A DNA stretch of 64,000 nt from Pinus tabuliformis (Eukaryota; Streptophyta; Pinopsida; Pinales; Pinaceae), in NCBI GenBank assembly GCA_031772625.1, contig CM062805.1, positions 515,138,102 to 515,202,101 of the forward strand. Reading direction: 5' to 3'. Both the position numbers and the translations under genes were made by a program. Within the stretch, counting starts at the first letter, position 1; each line of letters begins with the position of its first letter. The notes under the pieces were generated by a model. The model was not told the origin of the DNA and searched no databases. It saw only the letters and a program-made list of their open reading frames with translations. This document shows positions 46,446-56,991 of the stretch, in pieces.

Positions 46446-46770
46446 CACTCAAGCAAGGATTACAAGTGCCACCCATGCCGATTTTGTTTCTTTGATCCTT
46501 CAACTTTTGAGCATCATCTTGCTCTCTCTTGAATGTGGCCCTCAACTTTGGATTTCTAGTATGTGCACACATTTCAACGCCCTTTATCTCTTCATGCAAA
46601 ATGTGAGCCTACACTCTTATGTAAGAACCCTTGAAGGTCCTATCACTTTTGCGTAATTGTGATTCCATTCCCATGTACCACCAGAACCCATCTGCTTGAA
46701 ATTGGTAACATACTTCCAAAGATGGTAGTATTCTAGTTGCCTAGTTGCTTGAATAGATCTAAGGGCACTA

Positions 46771-47849
46771 GAAACACAACTTTAAGAAGCCATAATTGTT
46801 GCAAAAGCATAAAATAAATCGCTCACCAAAACAGTTGTTTCCCATGCCCTTGTTCTTATTTCCCATAGCCTTCTTCTTTCCCGTACCTTTCTTCTTGTTG
46901 CCCATATACCCACGTCCTCCTCCTTGCTATAAATGCACCAAAGCTTGCTCTCGATGCTCCAAAACAAAACTAGAATGCTTGTTGTTGCTATAGGAAGCTC
47001 CTCTTGCTGAAGGATGTGTGAGAAATGAATGAATGAAGTGCTTTTTTATAGAAAAGAAGAGACTGATATGATTTCTAGAGAATTCTAACATTTTGGTTTT
47101 TTAGGGAATTATGTTCTTAAATTTTTTTTTAAACAAAATGTGTGAACTAAGCATTTAACTCAAAAAAAAAATTGTTAACTTAGCGTTTTTGGGCCATAGA
47201 AGGGACCCATGACCTTCTTGGCTGCTTGAGCGAACCCGAAAAACAAAAACAAAACACAACCAAAGCATCCCTAAAACGTCGCTAGCCCTATAATACGACT
47301 TTTCGAAATCACAAAATACCATACAGTATGGCTAGCAACATTTCGAGGCCCTTTCATCAAGTTTCTGATACCAATACAACCTCAAGCTAAGCGTTTTGAC
47401 ACTCAAGCAATTAACCTTCAAAATGATAAAATTAACACTTAAAAGGTTAAATCAGCCTCAACATGTGTGCGCAAAGGTTAATGCTCTAATAAAACCATAT
47501 CCCAACCTAAAATCTTGTGTTTTAGCATTTAATGACTTATTGATGTATGCCCTAGGGTTGGGTCTTGTTTAAATGTGCTTTAGAGAAGATAATTTAAAGT
47601 TCTTCATGCATTTTCCAATCGTTTTTTAAGCTGAAATAAAACTTTATTTGTTGTTACATGCTCTAGTAACCATCAAAATTCGTTGCAATTTTGTCTTTAG
47701 TTTGCTATCAAATTTAACCTCCATCTCATATATTTTTTACACAATTTTAACAACTAAATTTGTTGTTATTATAAACTATTATTTTACTACAATTCATTGA
47801 CCTAAGATCCTAATTTATAACAGCCTTGAATTTTTCTTGATTTGGTGTG
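46771..47849. other. stretch with no recognised gene
   Basis: Probably includes the upstream non-coding part of the hAT element. A near-palindrome CCATACAGTATGG sits at ~47,321-47,333. Nothing else was assigned. Confidence 0.4.
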
Positions 47850-48178
47850 TTCAAGTAACCTATTTGAGACTCCTTCGACTAACCCTAACCTTTAGATTGA
47901 CCCATAGGTCCTTTGAACCCAAGTCTTGAACTTACCCCTTCATCCATTGCAAACTCTAGTTGTCATACCCTTATCCAGTCGATTTCTGTTGTACGATCCT
48001 TAGGGGGGCATTTATCTTAATATCTTGGGTTATTTGATCCCTAACCCTACTAGGGAAGCCTCCCTTGTGTTCAATTGCTTCCTTCACTAAGAGGTGACAG
48101 TAGTAACACTCCCATGCGTTACACATTGTCTAGGTCACCTAGTAAGGCTTTACACTAAGTGTTAGATTTCGTTGTAAG
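47850..48178 (+). mobile_element. family G LTR 3' fragment
   Basis: The block AGGGAAGCCTCCCTTGTG (48,051-48,068), followed by GAGGTGACAGTAG and AGGCTTTACACT, matches the last ~150 bp of copy C (11,318-11,455). Copy B also matches near 35,732-35,815. The end has decayed (GTTGTAAGA in place of GTGGTAACA). It directly abuts a Ty3 integrase fragment. Confidence 0.5.
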
Positions 48179-48588
48179 ATGGCTCATTACATAGTCATTG
48201 TATGCGATGTCAAAGAGCAAACGCTGAGCATGGACACCTCGCAGGTTTTCTATTGTCATTATCAATCCCAAAGTGGAAATGGGAAGTGGTAGCCATTGAT
48301 TATATTACTAAGTTTCCTAGGATAGCAAGGCAACATGATTCAATAATGGTGGTAGTGGATAAATTGACAAAGGTTGCCCATTTTGTTCTATTGAAGCTAA
48401 GTCATAACACAACTAATATTGCAAAAATATATAAGAAAGAAATTACTAGGTTGCATGGAATACCTAAGGAAATTGTTTTAGATAGGGATCCAAAGTTTAC
48501 TTCAAACAATTGGAGGGAATAGGATTTGGTACAAATATAAATTTTAGCACAACATATCATCCATAAACAAATGGGCAAATAGCAAGAG
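48179..48588 (+). pseudogene. Ty3-type integrase fragment
   Basis: Integrase joins element cDNA to the host chromosome. Visible are the cysteine pair of the HHCC finger (C-M-R-C-Q-R-A-N), the I-P-K-W-K-W-E strand, the first catalytic Asp (A-I-D-Y-I-T), V-V-V-D-K-L-T-K-V-A-H-F, the second Asp region L-D-R-D-P-K-F-T-S, and a decayed Y-H-P-x-T-N-G-Q before the third catalytic Glu. A stop interrupts it near 48,522. The rest of the domain is cut off by the Copia element starting at 48,589. It belongs to a different superfamily from its Copia neighbours. RT and RNase H were not found upstream. Confidence 0.75.
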
Positions 48589-48934
48589 TGTTAAAATTGG
48601 CAACTAGGGCCAAACTCCATGTGGGTCATCTTATTAATGGAAGCTGATATTTTTCTTGAATCTCTTTCATCGAGAGGTGTAGGATTGATCTAAAGATCAT
48701 CCGATTCCAATAAGTATTCATGGAGATATGAATTTATTTGTGTTATGGGACAATTCGTCAAAGTCGGCTAGCAACCAAATAAACCCCACTTGTGCTCAAC
48801 GTTTTAGTATAAATAGAGGTGGCCTTCAAGTCATTTTCAACACACTTGGGATCTCTTCCTCTCTACTTGTCTTTGGGTTTTAATAGAGGAGAGATCCTAA
48901 GGGATAACGCTGCTCTAATCTAGAGGGAAGAAGC

Positions 48935-49285
48935 CGGAACTGCCGGGAACCTCTGGAATTGCCGGAACAGCCGAACTGTCGGGAACTTCCGGAATTGCCG
49001 GAACAGCCGAGAACTGTCGGGAACAGTCGAAACTGTTGGGAACTACTGGAACTGCCGAAACTGCCAGAAACAGCCAGAACTGTCGGAACTGTCGGGAACT
49101 GTCGGAACTGTCGGAACAGCCGAAACTGCCAGAACTGCTGGAACAGTTGGAACTGTTGGAACTGCCAGAACTGTCAGGAATAGTCGAAACTGCCGAGAAC
49201 TGTCGGAACTGTCGAGAACTGCCGGAACTGTCGGGAATAGTCGGAACAGCCGGAACTGCTGGAACTGCCAAGAACTGTCAGAGCA
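48935..49285. repeat. ~9-bp GGAACTGTC minisatellite inside a Copia LTR
   Basis: About 350 bp of tandem units near GGAACTG(T/C)C(G), many exactly 9 bp, others 10-12. They lie downstream of the TATA box, at the place occupied by the TTGACC-rich repeat in the related element. Because most units are multiples of three, open frames arise on both strands (Asn-Cys-Arg-Asn on one, Val-Pro-Ala-Val-Pro on the other). These are not considered genes. Confidence 0.9.
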
Positions 49286-49369
49286 TCTGCCTCTGAAGGA
49301 GAGCAGCATGCAAGGGATAACTAACTAACATTGGGATAGTTGTATGGTACTTAGTAGCAAATACACCAA

Positions 49370-49625
49370 GCATGCAATGTTACAGCTAGCATGCAAGGGA
49401 CAACTAGCATGCAACAGCAAGCATGCTAAGGACAACAAGCAAGCAAGGTGCAGCCAACACATAGGTCAGTATGTCAACATGGTGCAACAATGGCACATAA
49501 TGCAGTATAGCGATGGGTACAGTCATGATTAATGAAGCGTGATGAGATGTAGCATAGTGATGATGGGTGCAGCGTGGTGCAACGTGGTGAGGTGCAGCAT
49601 GATGATGAAATGCAGCACAACGATA
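49370..49625. repeat. degenerate AGCATGCAA / GCAGC-ATG repeats in the same LTR
   Basis: Short units such as AGCATGCAA (49,371-49,440) and GTGCAGC-TG-TGATG (49,550-49,620) recur irregularly after the minisatellite. This extends the repetitive leader of this LTR and helps explain its length (1.43 kb, against ~1.0-1.09 kb in the relative). Confidence 0.6.
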
Positions 49626-50099
49626 GGTGAAGGAGTCACCTTGGAGAATCAGTTGAAGCAGCATGTCTTCAAGTGATCTCATGTATCATCTTCTTAGAGA
49701 TGATCTATGCTCTTATCTAGATAAGTCAAAGTGTTGACTTCTATTGTAAACGTACTATCTCTCTCTCTCTCTATTGAACTATTGAAGAACATATAAGAAG
49801 AATTGATCAAGGGTTTCCCCACATTAGGGTTTGTCCCTGGCTAGCACCACATCTTGTGTCCTCTTGTCTTGGCTTGTCTTCTGCGATTTATGTTTATGTT
49901 CTATTTGCAGTTTACTTTAATGTTGATGTGATTGCTAATCTGGAAAAGATATTGAGCTAACAGTGAAAATTGAAATAAATTGCTCTAAGCATAGAACATA
50001 CCTAAAATTAACATGGTATCAGAGCTGAGGTGAAGACAATGCCCAAGCAAAAGAGAAAGAGCAATCACCAAAGACAGTTAGGAAAGGACAAAAGGATCA

Positions 50100-50440
50100 G
50101 TGGATTCTTCATCCCTCTTCAAATTCACCGAGGGTGAAGTCGAAGCAGAGAATATTATCAAAATGGCGCAGCGGAAGTTTCTAGGCCTACCTAAAGATCA
50201 CTTCATTGGGAAGTCTAGATCTAAGGGTGGAAGGAAAGGTAGATGCCTTGGTTGCAATAAGTTCGGCCATTATGCGAAGGAGTGTCCAAATGGCAGAGAC
50301 ACATCTCTTGATGAAGATAACAATCATTCCAGGGACATCTTCAATGATCAAAGGAATGACAGGTAATGCAAATCATCAAGGAAATGGCCGACTCTTCAAA
50401 GAAAGCAAGGAACCCTAGGTATGAAGAATCAAATGTTGTT
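50100..50440 (+). pseudogene. Copia gag C-terminal fragment with zinc knuckle
   Basis: A short frame joins the gag start region directly to the nucleocapsid. The knuckle C-L-G-C-N-K-F-G-H-Y-A-K-E-C keeps the His that is Arg in the element at 25,014. A Asn/Asp/His-rich stretch follows (N-N-H-S-R-D), like the relative. Most of the capsid domain is deleted, because the frame is only ~90 codons from start to knuckle and tail. Confidence 0.75.
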
Positions 50441-51912
50441 TTTGATAAGATAAAGAAGCGTTATCAATTTCCTATGTATGTAATCATTAATATTTAAGTG
50501 ATTGGAATAGGAATTAATTATATGTTGTGAGGATGTTTATAAATGCTCTCGAATGAAGGAAAACATGAGTGGTTAATAATGACGAGAGAGTTAGAAGTCA
50601 ATTATAACTCTTAAGGTAGTTTCATGATTCGAGGAACTAGAGAGGATTCTTAGGGATTAATTGGAGTTAAAAGTGGATTGAGGATATTTAGGATTTAGTT
50701 CAGCAGAGGAAGGATCAAAACCAAGAAATTGGTTATGGAGTCCTATGTATAAATGCAAGCCTAAAAGGCATAGAAAGGGGTTAGCTGGGTCAATTAACTG
50801 AGAGTTAGGTAGGTTTGACTGTAAGCCTACGGGCAAGAAAAGAAAGACCATTAATATTGAAAATCAGGTCAAGGAAGAAATTCTTGTGTAATACTTGTTT
50901 ATTAATACAAACAACTCAATTTTGAGTTCAAGTGATGTGCACTGTGTAATTGTACTATAGTCTGTGTATGAACTTGGGAATTATGCGTAACGTAGGTTGC
51001 AGGTGTGCAAAATAAGAGGAGATAGTACTCAGAGGAGTGTTGTGACAATCAGATAAAGTGTTAAGATCTGATTCATAAATCAAAGTTCAAGAAGGAACAC
51101 AGCAGAGGAGTTGAGATCAAATCCAGATCAATGAAGGTTGGAAGGAAAATACACAAGTAGAAGCCTAAGGGGCAATTACACAGTCAGAGATAAAGGAGTG
51201 TGACAGAGCATAAGAGAACCAGAAGTAGATCTGAGTTGTCAGATCTGTAGATCAACAAATCTAACAGTCATTGGGTGATGAAGGTACACAGGAGTTAGCG
51301 CGCGATCAAGTGGTTTCGTAAGCGGAAATGGTTTATTGGGTAGACATAAAGTGGTAAGTGGTAAAAAGGAATGGTCACCCGATTCCATTCAGCGGCGGAC
51401 ACGTAGCAGACGGTGGAGAGAGAAAAACTGCCTTATCGGGCGGGTAAGTATCGTGCAAGAACTCTACTCGATATCGTTGATAGTCATTGGATCTGGCGGG
51501 GGTAATCTGACGGTAGTGATTGGCCGAACAAGTTGGACGCATAAAGTTGATCGGGCGAGGTTTCATTCATTAGATCGGAAAGGAAATAGATGGCAGAGAT
51601 TAAAGCCGATAAGGTTTGGGTGAAGAGACAGACCTGATGAGTTATGAACTCCAATTAAGTTTATTTGAGTTCCAAAGGATGAATGGAGATCGTGCAATAG
51701 CCGTTGATCTGATGGAATGAAATCAACGGTGGACATTGAACGCGATAGGGGGAGCGTCGGAGAATGTGCAAAGGCCGTGTATTGGCGAAAAAGGTAAGGT
51801 TTACATGTGGTTTACGTTTATTTCTATTATAAGCGTTATAATAGAAATAAAGAGGAAAAATATTAAACTTTGATAAGAGGGGTTTCATAAAAAGTGTAAG
51901 TCCGCATAAAAG
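50441..51912. other. unrecognised stretch, partly more GC-rich
   Basis: No gene pattern on either strand. 51,330-51,560 is visibly richer in CGG/GCGG than its neighbours. This could be an LTR or a decayed leader, but no paired ends or primer site were found. Confidence 0.4.
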
Positions 51913-54900
51913 TTAAATTAAGGAGCCTTTAACCTTAAGAGTGAAATTTTCATATGAAAAGGAATATGAAGAATTCCTGGGATGTGTACATGACAGGTAC
52001 ATAGAGTGACATGCAATTTTATTTGCATAGTGTGGGTGTAGCGGCTTAGGTTGCATAAGTGTGGTGTATGTAGTCCACGCTGGCATCACTTTAGTTGCAA
52101 TTTGAGAGAGATAACGGGACTTGCCTTCAAAGATGACCTTATTACACATGTTCTAGAGGCCCCATGTAACAAAAATGGGAAGGGTTTCAAAGTTTTTTTT
52201 TAAAGCCTAAAAGTTCAAGCATTCCTCATAAGAATTAGAGCTTCCAAAAGTTGAAATTCCAGAAACAGATACCACATTCTCCCAAAGCTCTTTTGTTATC
52301 CTGTAGTGAATGAAGAGGTGATCTATACTTTCCTCTATAGACTAGCCCAAACAACAAGTATTTGGCCCACTGAAACCCCTTTTCTGCAAGTTTTCCCAAA
52401 TCAAGATTTCACTTTCAAGAACCAACCATAAAAAAGTCATAAGCTTGAGAGGAAGGTTCCACTTCCAAATCTTGGATGTCCACCATTTTGAAATTAGAGT
52501 ACACAAAGAAGATGATATAGCCTCATAAGAAGAATTGGCCTCCACTTTCCTTGACCTTGATTCTTTGTTCCATGCCCATGCTAGCTTGTCCTCTTCCTGC
52601 GAGAGAAATTCCCTATTTTTAGAGAGATTTTCCAAAAAATGATCCCATTTTGAAGCAAGCGCTCCCTGCAATTTTATATCTCTTAAGCTAAGCCATTATC
52701 CTTGTGAGTTGTTCAAAGGGAAGAAACTATTTGCTTGGGCCAGAAGATATAAGCCTTTGGCATTAAGGAGAGCTACCAAAGAATGAGAGAGAGTAGAAGG
52801 ATAAGATCCCCCCAGAAAAGGATCTTTGTCGAGCCTGACTTGACATCCATTCCCTACCTTCCACACAAGACATTTGAAAATCCAATTGAAAGATGACATC
52901 AATCCCCTCCATACCAGGGAACATGTATGCATCGGTTTCGAGACGAAGTCGAATCCAATCCACTAAGGAGGACTTTTTTATATACTTATCCTTTGTCAGT
53001 TGACTCCATAGCCCATTACCGAACAAATCCCCCTCTGGATCCTTTAGTGTTAAAGCTTAACCAAACCTGATTTTTTAAGCCCCATCCCCCCATGCTTTTG
53101 GGATTTGATAGAGATTCCCAACTATCAAGATGAAATTTGTCCTTTTTCTTCTTACCCGACCACAAAAAGCTAAACATTCTTAATCTAATTTTGTTTATGA
53201 TGAAGGAAGGAACTTTACCAGACTCATTTAATGGATACTTTCCATAACTGATTTGACAAGAACCAAGTGTCCTTTTAAGGACAACCACCTGAAGCACCAA
53301 CACCCAATTTTTTGTTCCACTTTCCTGACCAACCATAGCTAGTCCTCTTTCCTATAATAGTTCAACTTTAACTAGAACCATAGATATTTTAGGCCCAAGT
53401 CCAAATCCTCCACTTTACAAGGGCATAAATTCGTTATCTGTGTCAAGACCAAGACCTCAATATTATGTCGAAGAAATATAGATTTCCTGCTACTGGCCTC
53501 CATTCTTGTTGTGGTGCAAAAGGTAGTGATTACTCTATTATAGGCTTGTCATTCTTCCACCATTTCTTCCCCCATAATAAGCACATCGTCTACAAAAAGT
53601 GAGTAATTATCTAGGAGGGTGATACTTTAACTCCTTTTATCATACCTTCCCTTTTTTCCTTGAGAATCATTATGTTAAGGCCTTCAATGATTAACATAAA
53701 TAGAAGGGGGGACAATGGGCCTCAGGCCTCTTGAGCTATGAAAAAACATATGTTAGAGAACCACTGATTGTCACGCAAAATTTGCTGAAGAGACACAGGC
53801 CATGATCCAGTTGGTGATAGAATAGCCCAGTCCTATTTGGATAAGAAGTCTGAGAAAATCCAAGTTTACACTGTCATAGGCTTTGACCATGTCCATTTTA
53901 AAAATTAAAGCTTTTAGCTTTTTATCCTTAATAGAGTGCAAGGATTCCTGGGCAATCCCAATTGCCTCGTGAATTTTCCTAGCGGGAAGGAATCCAAATT
54001 ACTCTAAAGAGATGACTTCAACTAGTTTCTCCTTCAATCGACTAGCAATAGTTTTTGAAGTGATTTTATATACCAAATTGCATAGAGAAATCGATCCGAA
54101 GAAGTCAAAAAGACATAGCATTAGACGAATTTGGAATAAGAGATAAGTAGGTGGCATTTATCCAGCTACTGACGCTTCCCTTGATTCTAGATTCCTCCAT
54201 TGCTTTAAGCAGTTTTCCTCCTATTAGATCAAAGAAATGGGAGAAGAATTTAGTTGTCCACCCATTAGGCGCAAGGCTTTTCTCTCTAGCACGGCCCTTT
54301 AAAATTTCTTCTAACTCCTCCGGAAAGACCTGTCTTCCAATGAATTTTGCTCCCTCCTTAGAAGAAAAATTTAAAATTTCTTCTAACTCCTCCGGAAAGA
54401 CCTGTCTTCCAATGAATTTTGCTCCCTCCTTAGAAGAAAAACAAAGGAAATTCTGAAGGACCTGCATGTGTTCCAATAAATTATTTGAAGCAGGTTGCTT
54501 GAACTGAGAGGAGAAATGGGTCCACAACGACCCTTTTAAGGCCAGCTTGAGAAAACATTACAATTCAATTCTCATCTTGAATATCCCATATAGCGTTGTT
54601 GACCCTTCCAAAGCTAACATATCTATGGAAAAACTTAGTATTTCCATCTCCACATGAAATCCACTTCACTCACTTTTGATCCTCCAAGATTCTTCTTTTA
54701 TCCTTAAAATTTGATGTTTCCTCGACTCCAGATTACATAAATGGTTTTTGATCTCAGTCAAAAAGGAATTTTTAATGGAGTGGCTGAAATGGCTATATTC
54801 CTGTTAAATGGTTCCTAAATTTGCATTCAATTATCTTTTCTTCTCATTTTCCCATCCAATTACTAACTTTCTTAAATGATTCGGTTTAAAAGAGAGCTTG

Positions 54901-54950
54901 TCAATATCGGATTGACAGTTAGGCTCTCCTAGATTGCTCCAGCAACTTTT
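51913..54950 (-). pseudogene. plant LINE ORF2 (reverse transcriptase) remnant
   Basis: Minus strand, 5' to 3'. 54,527-54,105 has the N-terminal RT pattern (A-P-N-G-W, F-F-S-H-F-F, N-A-T-Y-L-S-L-I-P-N). 54,090-53,700 reads T-I-A-S-R-L-K-E-K-L, G-F-L-P-A-R-K-I and K-M-D-M-V-K-A-Y-D, which holds the first catalytic Asp. The catalytic box is F-V-D-D (reverse of 53,585-53,596). 53,336-53,016 has R-M-F-S-F-L-W-S-G and S-M-G-G-W-G-L. 52,671-52,342 is the RT-associated zinc-binding region, with its W-K-W-N-L-P-L-K core. 52,149-51,913 may be the tail (N-K-V-I-F-E-G). Stops and frameshifts are frequent. The endonuclease domain was not seen, so the copy is 5' truncated. Confidence 0.82.
54301..54444 (-). 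repeat. in-frame 72-bp tandem duplication in the LINE
   Basis: Two adjacent units (54,301-54,372 and 54,373-54,444) both begin AAAATTTCTTCTAACTCC and are essentially identical. They encode a repeated 24-residue stretch (F-I-G-R-Q-V-F-P-E-E-L). The near identity, in an otherwise decayed gene, suggests a late duplication. Confidence 0.9.
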
Positions 54951-56863
54951 GATTGAAGAAGTGCATTTATGTTGGTTGAAGAACTGCATTTAAAGTTGTC
55001 ATAGTTGTTAAGAAGCCATGCTTATAACCAGTGGGAGGTTTGATCATACAATGATTATCTAGATCATAAAGTGATCACCTACATTCCAACTAGGTGATGT
55101 TTAGCAAATGTTATACATGTTAAGTCATATTACCTAGGGAAATCCCATTAAGGTAAAGTGCACTATCACAACACATTCTCCAACCACATCAACATCACAA
55201 GAGAAGAGGACAATGGAAAATGTTAACTCATCCAATCATCAAGCATGTCCCCAAAACACGTCCAATGAAAGAGGGTCATGTACACTACCCCTCCTAGTGA
55301 CACAAATAATACAACGTAACTATGCAAAAGTCACTAGGAAACTCCAAAAATTATGAAACATCTACCTCCTAACACCATCCTCCATCTCTGAGGGGGATAG
55401 AACTATTATTCAAGAACAAAATGTAGCACATCCAAGATAAACTGGTATACCAAAACCACACCATAATGAGATAGCATGCTCCATAATCATCAAAGGTGCA
55501 ACCATGGGGTGATCAACAAGGCAAGCACATGTGAGAAAAGACCATTGCCAAGTCAACAAACACCATCATCCAGCCAAGGAGAAGCCAGACTCACTGAAAC
55601 CAAGAACATCCATCAAATGATCCAATGCCACGGGGAGAAAGGGCTCTATGAAGATGTATCCCCTCAAGTTGTTCCAATGCTCCAAGAAACCAGCTAAAAA
55701 TCTCCGTCAGTGTGATAAAAATCAGTGTGAAAATCCATACAATATGAGGTGTAACACAGGTAATCTCCAACCTATAGCCTTGTCCTTGAGAAACAAGCTA
55801 CTCAAGATAACAACCTTCAACAAAGTTGTAGAACACCTCCATTGGCTGAACTTAACAATGACTTCCACCCAACTTCAAGCTACAACATGACAAGAAGAAA
55901 CAAGAACATGGTGATTCAGAAATGAGGGGATGCCCATTAAATAAGAACATGGGTAATCACCATCTGCAGTTAGGTTTCTTCACGTTTAATATTGTATAAT
56001 ACCTCTTCCATAACTTTTCTAAGGAAATGCTAGCCAGTCAGATTCACCAAAAATAAGCGTCCTTTCTGAATTTACTCAACAATTTAATATGAGATGATTC
56101 TGGCCCCTTCCAGTTTAGGTCAATCTCCAATTTGTGTACTGGGAATAATTCCACAATTCTGCTAATACTGACAACATTCACAACCAGGTACATTTGTTAA
56201 CCAGAGGAGAGTTGTAATAACAGCAATGCAACTGCAAATAGATGCTTCAATGGCAAATGAACCTCCCAAATGGTAAGAACTTACAGATCTCATAAATAAC
56301 ATAATTGAGAAGTTTGTCCAATGAATTTGGACTTACTCTGGCCTCTAGACCACAAGGCAAATGCCAACTCCAAAAATATTGTCAGCTCATTGTATTCGAC
56401 AAATATTAATAGCTTTGCATAAATAAATAAAATCTGTCATGCATGGCTTCCCTTCAAATTTCTACACAGCCTTAAATAACTATGCCCGAAATACCGTCTA
56501 GGTCAGTATCATCTGACCACATGATGTGTCACCATTGTCATACCACTCAGCAACACTGCATTATGCAAATTGCTGGCAATACTATACTTAATGTAACCTC
56601 TCTTCGACATTTTTGTAAAATTGTGGCCGATATGAAGAATGAGTCAGGTAAAAATTCAATCTGCTTATGAAAATGTCACTAACTATCCAGGTCTTTTTTT
56701 GTTATGTATGCACCCTAGATACACCGAACCGAAACTGATACACATCAAATCTTTTACTAATCCCCTCTGGTTTTGCCTTTGTCCATCTTGTTCTGTCAAA
56801 CACATGGTTGTCACAAAAGGCAAGTAATTGCTTATGCTTGCAGTCACGCGCAGTTTTGGATGA
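54951..56863. other. stretch with no recognised gene
   Basis: Lies between the LINE 5' region and the 3' flank of the PPR pseudogene. No domains, LTR ends or RNA-gene boxes were recognised. Confidence 0.45.
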
Positions 56864-56991
56864 GATGATATTTCAATTAGAGTTACAATAATCAGTGCAA
56901 GAACATAGTCCATTCGAGAAACAATGAGATGATATTTCAATTAGCGTTACAATAGTCAGTGCAAGAACAGAATCCATTCGAGAAACAATGG
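56864..56991. repeat. 64-bp tandem duplication over the PPR gene's 3' end
   Basis: Units 56,864-56,927 and 56,928-56,991 both start GATGATATTTCAATTAG and contain TCAGTGCAAGAACA and CCATTCGAGAAACAATG. The right unit holds the final codons and stop of the DYW domain; the left unit is a spare copy in the 3' flank. Confidence 0.9.

Larger units (their letters stand above)
42324..46450 (+). mobile_element. gag-only Copia-type element with complete ends, inserted in hAT
   Basis: Element body 42,329-46,445, flanked by CACTC (42,324-42,328 and 46,446-46,450). LTRs are 42,329-43,415 and 45,313-46,445, the latter with TGTTGATTTCTG...TTTTTCACA ends; the 5' LTR begins AG instead of TG. The primer-binding site (43,416-43,427, TGGTATTAGAGC) and the purine tract (AAGGGGGAG, 45,304-45,312) are in place. 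The 1.9-kb interior holds only gag (43,885-44,778) and then ~0.5 kb of GCAG-rich sequence. It must rely on another element's pol. The layout matches the plant TR-GAG class. The hAT reading continues across it, so it arrived after the transposon. Confidence 0.9.
40742..46770 (-). pseudogene. hAT transposase (BED finger, DUF659-type), split by a Copia insertion
   Basis: hAT transposases cut and paste DNA transposons. Reading the minus strand, 46,760-46,455 has a BED zinc-finger-like region (F-K-G-S-Y-I-R-V then a stop, A-H-I-L-H-E) followed by F-K-R-E-Q-D-D-A. The expected BED cysteines are partly lost. After the Copia element, 42,323-41,478 has R-V-E-K-A-I-F-D-C-G-I-P-F-N-V-V. 41,477-40,947 (176 aa) has F-T-L-P-A-F-D-L-L-R and the R-W-N-G-F-N-T-P-L-H / L-N-P-K-F-Y-D region. 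40,936-40,742 is the C-terminal dimerisation region: W-W-T-C-H-G, then L-Q-N-L-A and C-N-W-S-T-Y with K-R-N. Several stops and frameshifts exist even without the insertion. Terminal inverted repeats were not identified. Confidence 0.82.
48589..50440 (+). mobile_element. truncated Copia element related to the one at 22,808
   Basis: The LTR (48,589-50,013, TGTTAAAATTGGC...AAAATTAACA) shares start, U3 blocks (GAGAGGTGTAGGATTGATC), TATA box (TATAAATAGAGG, ~48,812), TTTCCCCACATT motif (~49,814) and end with the element at 22,808-30,730. The primer-binding site (50,014-50,025) is perfect, TGGTATCAGAGC. The gag remnant follows and sequence similarity ends near 50,440. Protease, integrase, RT and the 3' LTR are missing. 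Confidence 0.85.

Noticed and set aside
48935..49285. possible CRISPR-like array because of regular short repeats
   Set aside because: No unique spacers of constant length, a plant nuclear context, and location inside an LTR; it is a minisatellite.
48915..49309. overlapping open frames on both strands with Val-Pro-Ala or Asn-Cys-Arg repeats
   Set aside because: By-products of a 9-bp tandem repeat whose period keeps all frames open; they sit in an LTR leader.
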